A stretch of 37,993 bases of DNA from CAZFDE01 sp964517795 (GTDB lineage Bacteria; Planctomycetota; Phycisphaerae; Sedimentisphaerales; Anaerobacaceae): positions 1 to 37,993 of the forward strand of contig CAZFDE010000019.1 in the NCBI GenBank assembly GCA_964517795.1. The letters are read 5' to 3'. Shown in pieces: positions 16,009 to 24,779 of the stretch. The position numbers were made by a program, and so were the translations under genes. The notes beneath the pieces were generated by a model that had not been told where the DNA came from, did no database searches, and was given only the letters and a program-made list of their open reading frames with translations. The first letter of the stretch is position 1, and each line of letters starts with the position of its first letter.

Positions 16009-16947
16009 TTATTTAGAACGAGTTTTTGGGCGGTGTTTCCAGCGGCGGTGCAGCCACCAGTATTGGCTCGGGTCTTCGCGTATAAAATCCTCGATGGCCT
16101 TGGTATATTCGGCGGTCACCCATCGCAGCGGATCGTCTTTATCCTGCCATTCGCGGGGCTCGATGATCCGGTTGATACCGATCTCGAAGAAGAACCGATC
16201 GTCCATGCGCCGGCCGTAACCGATCACAACCGGGATATTGTTCGTGATCGCCAGCAGGCCGATGCTTTTATAAGTACTGGCTTTTCGGCCAAAGAAATCT
16301 ACGAAAATGCCTTTTCGGCCCGCATCCTGGTCAGCGATAAATGCGAGCGTGGCGCCTTCGGATGTCAGTTTTTCCATGATCTCAGCAGCGCCTTTTTTGT
16401 CGATGATCTTCTGGCCTTTGCGCTGGCGGATGCCGTAGAGGTAGTTATTGATGTATGTGTTGTCGAGCGGCCGGGCAATGCTATAGACGTTAAAGCCGAA
16501 CAGGCCGAGCATATAGCCGATGATCTCGAAATTGCCGTAATGGCCGGTGACCATGATCAGGCCCTTGTTCTCTTTGCTGAGCCATTTGGCACGCTCAGCG
16601 TTTTTGAATCGCGAATAATGACGCCAGTTTTCTTTTTTGACCAGTTTGGGGGTGAACATGACATCCATGGCCATCATCGCGATATGCTCGAAACTTTTTC
16701 GGGCGATCCGGTGATACCAGTCTTCATCTTTGCCCGGGTAACTGGCTCGAAGATTATTCAATGCCCGGTCGCGGCCGCGATGATAATGTTTCCAGAGCAT
16801 CCGGCCCAGAAAACGCGCTGTTCGCAGATTGCGCTCGATCGAAAACAGCGACAGAAAAAGCACCAGTATCCGAAGGGCAATATACCCCAGCCAGTCAGTA
16901 ACCGGATGATGCTTTTTCTTCTTTTTTTTCTTTTTGGGATTAACCAT
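16009..16947 (-). CDS. Lipid A biosynthesis-type lauroyl acyltransferase (LpxL/HtrB family)
   Basis: This 312-residue inner-membrane acyltransferase is predicted to add a secondary acyl chain to lipid A or a similar envelope lipid. The family's H-x4-E catalytic motif is clear at H136 to E141 in VTGHYGNFE. Other conserved blocks are RKGQKIIDKKGAAEIMEKL, ATLAFIADQDAG and FVDFFGRKAST. A hydrophobic segment, LGYIALRILVLFLSLFSI (about 20-37), anchors the N-terminus. The N-terminus is odd: residues 5-12 are eight lysines in a row, then two His, encoded by an A-rich tract. It begins 6 bases after the sialidase-like gene with no clear ribosome-binding site, so coupled translation is likely. It implies an outer membrane with LPS-like lipid. 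Confidence 0.88.
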   Translation of the reverse strand: MVNPKKKKKKKKHHPVTDWLGYIALRILVLFLSLFSIERNLRTARFLGRMLWKHYHRGRDRALNNLRASYPGKDEDWYHRIARKSFEHIAMMAMDVMFTPKLVKKENWRHYSRFKNAERAKWLSKENKGLIMVTGHYGNFEIIGYMLGLFGFNVYSIARPLDNTYINNYLYGIRQRKGQKIIDKKGAAEIMEKLTSEGATLAFIADQDAGRKGIFVDFFGRKASTYKSIGLLAITNNIPVVIGYGRRMDDRFFFEIGINRIIEPREWQDKDDPLRWVTAEYTKAIEDFIREDPSQYWWLHRRWKHRPKTRSK

Positions 16948-16953
16948 AAATCG

Positions 16954-18198
16954 TTATTTTACAGGCTCGCGGAATTGGAGCCACCGTTCGTCGAATGTAC
17001 AGCCGTAAATCGCATGGGCATTTCGGGTTAATTTATTCTCCGCATCGGGCAGATAGCCGTAAAACGTGCAAAAAATGCGGCCGTTATCAAGCTGTGTCGC
17101 CACCGGATAACCGATATCGTAGCTGCCCGGGTCGAACGTATAGAGCGTTTTCATCGTGGACATATCCCACGTGCGGCACTGGTCGGTGCTCAGGATGGCC
17201 CGGATACTGTACGGCGGCCGGCGGTGGCCGTACACCATCAGGACATTACCGCTTTCAAGCTGGACCAGATAAGCCGGATGCCCCCAAATCGGCAATTGTT
17301 TGGCCTGGCTCCAGGTCTGACCGCCGTCAAGCGATTCGGTCTGATAGATGTAGTAACCGATTCCTTCGCGGCCTGAACCTTTGCCGTGCACCCCCTCGGG
17401 CAGCCGGTCGCCGAATCCACGGGCCCATTCGCTGCGAATCACGCAGACGATCCGCCCATCGGGGAAAACCAACAGGTTTGGTTCGCACATACCGAAAACA
17501 TGGTTGTGCTTGAGCTGGTTAAAAAATTTCCAGTTTCGACCATCGGGTGAACCCTTGAGAAAGAACATGGTGTAGCGAAATGCTTTCTCCGGCCACGGCT
17601 CAATGAACCGGGTTCCTTCAATGGGATCGTTCGGAACCGTGTAATCCCGCCAGTAGCCCGCCAGCAGGATGCTGCCGTCATTGAGTTTTCGAACGTCCCA
17701 TGGATAAACCACATCGAGCGGCCCCATATTTTCGAGAACCTGTTCATAAACACAATTTTCTAATCCTTCATTATAGATCTGAACCTTGGTCGGCAGACTT
17801 TCTGTGGTGGGTTTATCGTAGCGGAATTTTACATATAACAGTTCATTGTTCGGTAAAGGCAACAGACATCGGGTTGCATGTTGAATATTGGTGAGCTTCG
17901 GCGATTCGCAGGTGATCTGCCAGGACCTGCAGTTGTCCTTGGATACGGCAAAATAATGTTCGGCGAACGGCTGGTAGTGTGGGTGCACGCTGTTTTTGAG
18001 TTTCTCGAGCGGCTGGTTCTCGAACAGCACGACGAGTTTGTCTTTGGTGCGAATGATCTCGGGAAAGGAGGCGTAATAATCCTGATCGCCGTAAATGATG
18101 AAATTTTCGATTTTGCCGTCGTTTTGGTTTTTCATTACCGGGCCGCATCCGGATAACAGGGCCAAAAGAACACAAACGAACAGCCATTTATTTTTCAT
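16954..18198 (-). CDS. Sialidase-like (BNR/Asp-box) lipoprotein
   Basis: This is a 414-residue lipoprotein with lipobox LLSGC (Cys18), so it should be anchored to a membrane. The body has beta-propeller features with Asp-box repeats: SKDNCRSW, SPDGRNW, SLDGGQTW (a perfect S-x-D-x-G-x-T-W) and STDQCRTW. This is the fold of exo-alpha-sialidases and related sugar-binding propellers. I cannot confirm the full arginine triad, so 'sialidase-like' is safer than sialidase. The start is supported by AGGAAACTAA before ATG. It is followed at once by the acyltransferase gene, and it diverges from the sugar operon at 18340 across a spacer with a possible shared operator. Confidence 0.75.
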   Translation of the reverse strand: MKNKWLFVCVLLALLSGCGPVMKNQNDGKIENFIIYGDQDYYASFPEIIRTKDKLVVLFENQPLEKLKNSVHPHYQPFAEHYFAVSKDNCRSWQITCESPKLTNIQHATRCLLPLPNNELLYVKFRYDKPTTESLPTKVQIYNEGLENCVYEQVLENMGPLDVVYPWDVRKLNDGSILLAGYWRDYTVPNDPIEGTRFIEPWPEKAFRYTMFFLKGSPDGRNWKFFNQLKHNHVFGMCEPNLLVFPDGRIVCVIRSEWARGFGDRLPEGVHGKGSGREGIGYYIYQTESLDGGQTWSQAKQLPIWGHPAYLVQLESGNVLMVYGHRRPPYSIRAILSTDQCRTWDMSTMKTLYTFDPGSYDIGYPVATQLDNGRIFCTFYGYLPDAENKLTRNAHAIYGCTFDERWLQFREPVK

Positions 18199-18290
18199 TT
18201 AGTTTCCTTTTTTCAAAATATACACAAATATCTGTTTTATAATCGGTTATAGTCTTGAGCATTACTTAATGACTTTGTAAATTTACTGTT

Positions 18291-18309
18291 TATAATGACA
18301 AATGTCAAA
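18291..18309. promoter_or_regulatory. Divergent promoter region with TGACA-AA-TGTCA palindrome
   Basis: On the plus strand TATAAT at 18291-18296 can serve as the -10 of the sugar operon, though its -35 is poor. It overlaps the palindrome TGACAAATGTCA (18296-18307). On the minus strand the same bases give TTGACA (18309-18304), with TAAATT 17 bases on, for the sialidase-like gene. A regulator bound here could affect both directions. Confidence 0.4.
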
Positions 18310-18339
18310 ACGTTAATCTAACCGTGAATGAGGTTTGAT

Positions 18340-19401
18340 ATGAAAAAATCAGAGAAATATGCGAAAGTCGGCAATGTTCATCAGGTCGGCGGGATCGAGA
18401 CATCGGTTCTGGATAACGGTCCGGGCAAGGGTGTTCGTATTGCCTGGGTTAATACAGGTTCGGGTTTGCGATATAAAGTGGCCATCGATCGCGGGCTGGA
18501 TATCGTCGATGCGTTCTATAATCAGCACAGCCTGGCGTGGCTCAGTCACGCGGGCCTGGCGTCTCCGCAGCCGCAATCGGATTGGCAGTACGAATGGTTA
18601 AAGTATTTTGCCGGGGGCTTAGTAACGACCTGCGGCTTACAGCATATGGGACCGGCAGAGGAGGATCAATACGGAACCCGCGGGCTGCATGGCCGCATCA
18701 GTAATATACCGGCCGAGGTCGAATCGGTCATTCAGCCGGACCTCACCAGCAGAGATCAGAAGATGAGTATCACGGCGGTCGTTCGCGAGAGCCGGGTATT
18801 CGGGCCGTGCATGGAGCTTCGACGAACGATCAGCAGCTTTTTGAATCGATCGATGATCCGAATCGACGATACCGTGACCAATGTCGGCAATACCCCGTCG
18901 CCGCATATGCTGCTGTATCATATTAATTTCGGCTGGCCGCTGGTCGATAAGGGCACACAAATTCTTTACAACGGCCGGTGGCAGTCGCGCGACAGTGAGA
19001 TGGACCGCGCGATTTTTAATAACAAAAATGATTTTCGAACCTGTCCGGAATTCCTGGAATCTCATCGGGGCACTGGCGAAGCCTGCGCGTTCATTGAACC
19101 CAAAGCCGACTCGAAAGGATACTGTACGGTGGGGCTTCATAATCAAAAACTGAAGTTGGCCGTATCGATTCGGTATAAGAAAAAGCAGTTACCGTGGCTG
19201 ACGAACTGGCAGCATTTTGGCCCGAACGAATATGTAACGGCCCTGGAGCCGGGTACGAATCCACCCATTGGCCAGGGGGTGGCGCGACAGCAGAAGACAT
19301 TATTGATTTTGAAACCGGGGCAATCGAAACGATACGAAATTGAGATCGAGGTTCTGAATGAAACCCGATCAATGTATGAATTTACGAGAAAGGCAAAGTA
19401 G
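18340..19401 (+). CDS. DUF4432 family aldose-1-epimerase-like protein
   Basis: This 353-residue cytoplasmic protein belongs to the galactose-mutarotase-like fold of the DUF4432 type. Recognisable blocks are GVRIAWVNTGSG, YKVAIDRGLDIVDAFYN, AGGLVTTCGLQHMGP, HGRISNIPAE, HMLLYHINFGWPLVDKG, and a C-terminal ALEPGTNPPIGQ. By family knowledge such proteins bind or interconvert sugar anomers; the substrate is unknown. I choose ATG 18340, with GAGG about seven bases before it, over ATG 18328, which would lie upstream of that site. It is the first gene of the six-gene operon; the next gene starts 6 bases after its stop. Confidence 0.82.
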   Translation: MKKSEKYAKVGNVHQVGGIETSVLDNGPGKGVRIAWVNTGSGLRYKVAIDRGLDIVDAFYNQHSLAWLSHAGLASPQPQSDWQYEWLKYFAGGLVTTCGLQHMGPAEEDQYGTRGLHGRISNIPAEVESVIQPDLTSRDQKMSITAVVRESRVFGPCMELRRTISSFLNRSMIRIDDTVTNVGNTPSPHMLLYHINFGWPLVDKGTQILYNGRWQSRDSEMDRAIFNNKNDFRTCPEFLESHRGTGEACAFIEPKADSKGYCTVGLHNQKLKLAVSIRYKKKQLPWLTNWQHFGPNEYVTALEPGTNPPIGQGVARQQKTLLILKPGQSKRYEIEIEVLNETRSMYEFTRKAK

Positions 19402-19406
19402 GTTTT

Positions 19407-20666
19407 ATGAGCGACCACGTTTTAGTCGGTTTTGGTTTTGGTCCGATCCAGAGCGGGCTGTTTGTGCGGGAAGCATTTCGCAGCGGTCATTTTTCGCGAA
19501 TTGTCATCGCCGAGGTCGATCAGAAGCTGGTCGATGCGATCCGAAAGGCAAATGGCACGTATGCCTTAAATATTGCGACTCATACCGCGATAAATACCGA
19601 AAAGATAACCGGCATTGAAATCTATAATCCGATGGTGGACTCGGATCGTAAACAACTGGTTGATGCGCTTTGCTGTGCAACGGAAATCGTGACATCGCTG
19701 CCATCGGTGAAATTTTACGATAGGCCCGGTGACGCATCGGTTGCCGGACTGATCGCACAGGGATTAAACAATTCCAGGGCCGATGGGACGATTATCTATT
19801 GTGCCGAAAATAACAATCACGCGGCCGAAACCCTGCAGAAGTGTATCGCCCAAAAGACCCCGATTGATTTGAACAGCGTGCAATGGCTCAACACGGTGAT
19901 CGGCAAGATGAGCCAGGTGGTGACTGATCTCAATGAGATTAACAACGCCAATCTTGCCCCTATGGCCGAAGGATTCAGCCGGGCCTTTCTGGTCGAAGAA
20001 TTCAATCATATTTTGGTCACACGAACAGCGCTGAAGGATTTTCGGCCGGGGATCGAGGTCTTTGTCGAGAAAGATGACCTGCTGCCGTTCGAGGAAGCGA
20101 AGCTCTATGGTCACAATGCGATCCATGCACTGCTGGCATATATCGGTCGGCTTAAAGGGTATGCCAAAATGTCTGACCTGAAAGCAGATGGCAGGGTAAT
20201 GCAGGTCGGCCGCGATGCCTTTCTCAAAGAATCCGGCGCAGCGCTGATCAAAAAATATCAATCACTGGGCGATGAATTGTTTACCGAAGCGGGATATCGG
20301 TATTTTGCCGAGGATCTTTTGGAGCGAATGACGAATCCATGGCTGGCCGACGCGATTGAGCGGGCCGGCCGCGATGTGGTACGAAAATTAGGGTATCAGG
20401 ACCGGCTTTTTGGTACAATACGACTGGCTGACGAATTCGGAATCGAACCGGTGAATATGGCCGTTGGGGCGGCCGCGGCGATACGTGTGCTGCTGCTGGA
20501 TGCCGATCAATATGAAGTGCCGAACGATCTGCGGTTCAGCAATACCGTTCGGCTTAAAACCGAACAGATCGAAGCGATATTGAAGTGGCTTTGGCCGGAC
20601 AACCCACCTCAGTTTATGGCGTTGATCGCCGAAGCACAGGATCGATTGAATGCGATATTAAAGTAA
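19407..20666 (+). CDS. Mannitol-1-phosphate dehydrogenase-like oxidoreductase
   Basis: This 419-residue protein has an N-terminal Rossmann nucleotide-binding motif (LVGFGFGPIQSGLF) and the general build of the polyol long-chain dehydrogenase family to which MtlD and fructuronate reductase belong. Blocks such as IIYCAENNNHAAETL, MSQVVTD, EGFSRAFLVEEFNHILVTR and AKLYGHNAIHALLAYIG support this, with EEFNHILV matching the family's pattern around the substrate site. It is divergent enough that the exact substrate, possibly a sugar acid or a sugar phosphate, cannot be named. It lies in the sugar operon between the epimerase-like gene and the GH38 homologue, which fits a step after release of a hexose. 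Confidence 0.72.
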   Translation: MSDHVLVGFGFGPIQSGLFVREAFRSGHFSRIVIAEVDQKLVDAIRKANGTYALNIATHTAINTEKITGIEIYNPMVDSDRKQLVDALCCATEIVTSLPSVKFYDRPGDASVAGLIAQGLNNSRADGTIIYCAENNNHAAETLQKCIAQKTPIDLNSVQWLNTVIGKMSQVVTDLNEINNANLAPMAEGFSRAFLVEEFNHILVTRTALKDFRPGIEVFVEKDDLLPFEEAKLYGHNAIHALLAYIGRLKGYAKMSDLKADGRVMQVGRDAFLKESGAALIKKYQSLGDELFTEAGYRYFAEDLLERMTNPWLADAIERAGRDVVRKLGYQDRLFGTIRLADEFGIEPVNMAVGAAAAIRVLLLDADQYEVPNDLRFSNTVRLKTEQIEAILKWLWPDNPPQFMALIAEAQDRLNAILK

Positions 20667-20683
20667 AAAAAGTGGAATAGACC

Positions 20684-23533
20684 ATGGCTAAACGAAAACA
20701 AACGGCAAAGAAAAAACGCACAGGACATATCGTTTCGCATACGCACTGGGATCGCGAATGGCGATATCCGATGTGGCAAACGCGGGTGATGCTGTGTGAT
20801 TTGATGGATGAATTGATCGAGGTGCTGGAAAAAGGGATTTATCCGGCATTTCTGCTGGATGGCCAGGTGATCCCTGTTATGGATTATCTTGTGCTGCGAC
20901 CCGAAATGACCGAACGGGTCAAAAAACTGGTCAAGGCCGGAAAATTACAGATCGGTCCGTGGCTGACGCTGCCGGACGAATACCCGGTCGATGGCGAGGC
21001 ACTGGTGAGAAACCTGCTCGTCGGAGCACGTGCGGCCAAGGATCTCGGCGGTAATTTCAATGTCGGCTACACAACCTTTGGCTGGGGGCAGACCGCTCAG
21101 TTACCGCAGATCTATGCCGGTTTCGCAATGGACACGGCCTTTGTCGGTAAATTTGTCAACTCAAAACGTGCCCCCAAAAGTGAATTTCTCTGGAAGGCCC
21201 CGGATGGCAGTACGCTGCTATGCAGCCGCTTCGGCGAAGACGGACGGGCGAATTTCTATTTCCAGGTACATCTTTCAATCCTGTTTGGGATCGATCATAA
21301 AGGTCACCAGTGGGTTTACGATTGGGAAAACGGCGGGATTGCATACCATTGCGCCGACGGCGAACATGTCGATCAGGACTTCTTTCGGCTCGATGCACCC
21401 CGCAAGTGGTATCCCCAATCCGTCACCCCGCAGATGCTGGATAAAGTATGGCAAAGCATGGACAGCAGCCTGTTGGAAGATGACCGGGTTATGATGAACG
21501 GTACCGACTATATCCTGCCGCAGAAGCTGTTTCCCCAAATGCTCAAGCGGCTCAACGAGGTGGATAAAGACAACGACCGGCAATGGGTGCATACCTCGAT
21601 GGCGGACTATATCAAACTGATGAAGAAAAAACTCGATCGCGACGGTCTTGTGATGATTGAGGGTGAACTGCGCGACGGCCCGGTCGAATCGTTAACCGGT
21701 AATGCGTTGACCACCCGTGTTCGAATCAAGCGACTGAATAAAAAAGCCCAGAATATGCTGATCGGGTATGCTGAGCCCATGGCGGTGCTTGCTGAAATGG
21801 CCGGAGCCGATTATCCGCGGCGGCTGCTTGATACCGCATGGGATTTTCTGCTCAAGGCGCATCCACACGATTCGATTAACGGCGTTACACAGGACAAGAC
21901 CGTTGAGGATAACGCCTATCGATTGAATCAGGTGATCGAACTGTCGGATGTGATCGGTCAACAGGCCCAGCAGCATATGGTCAAAAATATCGATATGTCG
22001 AATTTTAGCGACGACGATGTCTTGCTGACGGTCTTTAATCCAATGCCGTACGAGCGGCGAGAAGTCATTGAAGCATATGTCAATATGCCGGACATGATGC
22101 CGCGCAATCCCAAATGGTGCCAGTTTCCACCGTCGTTAATGGTCTATGATGCAAACGGCAAAGCCCTTTCGACTCAGTGTCACGGTGCGACATCCAAAAC
22201 CTGTGTCGTTTCAGAATCCCATATGCGTCCGTTCCCGTTCAATAGCCAAAAGTACCGTATATTCTTCGATACCGGCCCGATTCCGGCCGGAGGGTATAAA
22301 GTATATAAAGCCGATTTTGTCGATTTGAAGAACGTCAGGGGCGTTGAGTGGGCGGACGCAAAAGTCCGGACCGGCAGTCTGCTGACCGAACCAAACGTAC
22401 TTGAAAATGAATATCTCAAAGTCAGCATCAATTGCAACGGCACATTTGACCTTGTTGATAAACAGAGCAAGAAGACTTATGAAAACCTTGGCTACTTTAG
22501 TGACCGCGGCGAATTAGGCGATTACTGGATTAACCAGCGGCCGGATAAAGACCAATACATCAATTCGCTTGGCTGTCAGGCGCGGATTTGGGCGGAAGAT
22601 GTCGGCCCGTTAAAAGCGACACTTGTTTCTGAAATATCCATGCAGATACCGGTATCTGGAGATTACAGCAATAAAAAGCGATCTGAAAATTTAATGCCGT
22701 TTACGATCAAGTCGCGCCTTACCTTGAAGGCTTATTCGCAACAGGTCGATGTCGAAGTTGCGTTGGACAATCCATGCAGCGATCACTATCTCAAGATGCA
22801 TTTTCCGACGAGCCTGTCAAAAGCGAAATTCGTTGATTCGGGTGGTCATTTTATTGTGGATCGTCGGCCCATTCGACCGCAGGGGCCAACTCAAAATATG
22901 GTTTGGCCGGATATGGCAACGCGACCGATGAACGATTTTGTCGATCTCAGCGACGGGGCGAACGGTATCGCCTTTTTAACCGACAGCATCTTTGAATATG
23001 AAGTCAGCGAAACTCCGGATCGAACCGTCGGGCTTTCGTTGCTGCGGGCGGTACGAAACTGGATTGCTGCCGAATATCGCGTTGGGTGTGATTTGCCGTC
23101 TCAAAAGGGCGGTCAGCAATTGGGGTATCATACGGTCCGATTAGCGATTCGGCCGCATCAGGGCACGTTCGAGCAGACGCATATTCCGCTGTTCGCACGT
23201 CAGTTCAATATTCCGCTTCGGATCATTCAAACCCGAAAACATAATGGGGATTTAACCGCCGGTGAGAATTCATGGGTTAGCATCAGTAATCCCGACATTG
23301 TTCTTTCGGCATTGAAAAAAGCACAGGATAGAAATACGACAATCATTAGAATGTATAATTCGACAGATAAGCAGCAGCGAACAACATTGAAATGTGCTAA
23401 ATCGATTTCAAAAGCATGGCGAACCGATTTGAATGAGAAACGCAGCAAGCCGCTGGATATTAAAAATTCGAATATGATCGGGGTAGCGATTGAACCGTAT
23501 AAAATCGAAACCATTGAAATACGCATGAAATGA
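20684..23533 (+). CDS. GH38 alpha-mannosidase homologue lacking the catalytic Asp
   Basis: This 949-residue protein lacks a signal peptide, so it is cytoplasmic. It has the GH38 layout: N-terminal catalytic (beta/alpha) domain, three-helix bundle, and large C-terminal beta domains. Metal ligands H21 and D23 (SHTHWDREW) and H395 (HPHDSINGV) are present. The family's third ligand and nucleophile, an Asp in a motif like PDSFGQSGQMPQI of bacterial members, is missing: here the aligned segment is TTFGWGQTAQLPQI (130-143), with Phe132 where the Asp should be. Either it is inactive, or another residue has taken over, or the chemistry has changed. The closest style is the mannosylglycerate hydrolase branch. 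Its place in the operon suggests it acts on, or senses, a mannose-type glycoside taken into the cell. Confidence 0.85.
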   Translation: MAKRKQTAKKKRTGHIVSHTHWDREWRYPMWQTRVMLCDLMDELIEVLEKGIYPAFLLDGQVIPVMDYLVLRPEMTERVKKLVKAGKLQIGPWLTLPDEYPVDGEALVRNLLVGARAAKDLGGNFNVGYTTFGWGQTAQLPQIYAGFAMDTAFVGKFVNSKRAPKSEFLWKAPDGSTLLCSRFGEDGRANFYFQVHLSILFGIDHKGHQWVYDWENGGIAYHCADGEHVDQDFFRLDAPRKWYPQSVTPQMLDKVWQSMDSSLLEDDRVMMNGTDYILPQKLFPQMLKRLNEVDKDNDRQWVHTSMADYIKLMKKKLDRDGLVMIEGELRDGPVESLTGNALTTRVRIKRLNKKAQNMLIGYAEPMAVLAEMAGADYPRRLLDTAWDFLLKAHPHDSINGVTQDKTVEDNAYRLNQVIELSDVIGQQAQQHMVKNIDMSNFSDDDVLLTVFNPMPYERREVIEAYVNMPDMMPRNPKWCQFPPSLMVYDANGKALSTQCHGATSKTCVVSESHMRPFPFNSQKYRIFFDTGPIPAGGYKVYKADFVDLKNVRGVEWADAKVRTGSLLTEPNVLENEYLKVSINCNGTFDLVDKQSKKTYENLGYFSDRGELGDYWINQRPDKDQYINSLGCQARIWAEDVGPLKATLVSEISMQIPVSGDYSNKKRSENLMPFTIKSRLTLKAYSQQVDVEVALDNPCSDHYLKMHFPTSLSKAKFVDSGGHFIVDRRPIRPQGPTQNMVWPDMATRPMNDFVDLSDGANGIAFLTDSIFEYEVSETPDRTVGLSLLRAVRNWIAAEYRVGCDLPSQKGGQQLGYHTVRLAIRPHQGTFEQTHIPLFARQFNIPLRIIQTRKHNGDLTAGENSWVSISNPDIVLSALKKAQDRNTTIIRMYNSTDKQQRTTLKCAKSISKAWRTDLNEKRSKPLDIKNSNMIGVAIEPYKIETIEIRMK

Positions 23534-23550
23534 TTTTTCAGGAGTAAACC

Positions 23551-24756
23551 ATGACAAGACCGTTTGACGTAATGGTAGCAGGGCACTTATGCATTGATAT
23601 TATTCCGATATTTCCGGATACCGGTGCGACACAGATCGGCGAGATCATGCGACCGGGCAAACTGGTGAATATGGGCGATGTCAAAGTCAGTACCGGTGGA
23701 CCGGTTTCCAATACTGGCATCAATATGAAGACGCTCGGTTGCAAGGTCATGTTCTGTGCCCGCGTCGGCGACGACCAGTTGGGCCAGTTGACTGTCGAGA
23801 TGCTCAAGAAAAACGGCAGTTCTGACGGCATCAGCCTGGCGGAAAACACCTCCAGTTCCTATACCATCGTGATCGCACCGCCGAATATCGATCGCATCTT
23901 TTTGCACAATCCCGGAACGAACAATTCGTTCAGTTCGACTGATTTGGACCCGGAGTTGATCGCCCAATGCCGCCATTTTCATTTCGGTTATCCGCCGCTG
24001 ATGAATACGATCTATCAAGACGATGGTGAAGAACTGATGAAGGTCTTTCAGATTGCTAAACAAGCCGGTGCGACGACCTCCTGCGACATGACCCTCCCGG
24101 ACCCCAGCTCCGAATCCGGCAAGGTCAACTGGCGAAAGGTGCTCCAAAAGATTTTGCCCCATGTCGATATCTATCTTCCGTCGGTGGAGGAAACGCTGTA
24201 TATGCTGCATCCACAGCGATTCCTTGACATGAAAGAACAGCACAATCAGGAGGAATTGATCGGTTATCTGACTCCTGATGATTATTCCGATCTGGCCGAC
24301 GAGCTGCTTTCGATGGGGGCCAAAATGGCGTCTCTGAAATCGGGCTATCGCGGCTTTTATGTCAAGACGTCGGATAAATCGAGTTTCGATAAATTAGGCG
24401 ACGCCCGCCCGGCCGATGAAGATAACTGGTCTAACCGTCAGCTTTGGGCGCCGGCTTACACCGTCGAGAAATTCGGCAGTGCGACGGGGTCCGGCGATTC
24501 GTCAATTGCCGGCTTTTTAACGGCTTATCTGAAAGGCTATACGGTAGAACAGGCCCTTAAGTATGCGACCTGCTGCGGCTGGCAGAATGTCCAGGTCCTC
24601 GATGCCGTCAGCGGAATTCAACCGTGGGATGAGACGACCGGGATGATCGAAAAGAATATGCCGACAATCAAGATGGATATCGACTCGCCGCAGTGGAAGT
24701 TTATCGAAGATCCAGGTCTGTGGGCCGGGCCGGGTGATGTGCTCAATCAATCATAA
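23551..24756 (+). CDS. PfkB-family carbohydrate kinase
   Basis: This 401-residue ribokinase-like kinase is predicted to phosphorylate a sugar released or modified by the neighbouring enzymes. The N-terminal substrate-binding region has VAGHLCIDIIP and STGGPVSNTGINMKTLGCKV with the double-Gly motif. The ATP site and catalytic base are in GSATGSGDSSIAGFLTAYLKG, where the Asp of GSGD is the expected base. It is somewhat longer than ribokinase (about 310), with an insert around residues 220-300. AGGAG stands before the ATG. The specific sugar is not evident. Confidence 0.85.
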   Translation: MTRPFDVMVAGHLCIDIIPIFPDTGATQIGEIMRPGKLVNMGDVKVSTGGPVSNTGINMKTLGCKVMFCARVGDDQLGQLTVEMLKKNGSSDGISLAENTSSSYTIVIAPPNIDRIFLHNPGTNNSFSSTDLDPELIAQCRHFHFGYPPLMNTIYQDDGEELMKVFQIAKQAGATTSCDMTLPDPSSESGKVNWRKVLQKILPHVDIYLPSVEETLYMLHPQRFLDMKEQHNQEELIGYLTPDDYSDLADELLSMGAKMASLKSGYRGFYVKTSDKSSFDKLGDARPADEDNWSNRQLWAPAYTVEKFGSATGSGDSSIAGFLTAYLKGYTVEQALKYATCCGWQNVQVLDAVSGIQPWDETTGMIEKNMPTIKMDIDSPQWKFIEDPGLWAGPGDVLNQS

Positions 24757-24779
24757 TTTAAGATGAGGTATAAATACAC

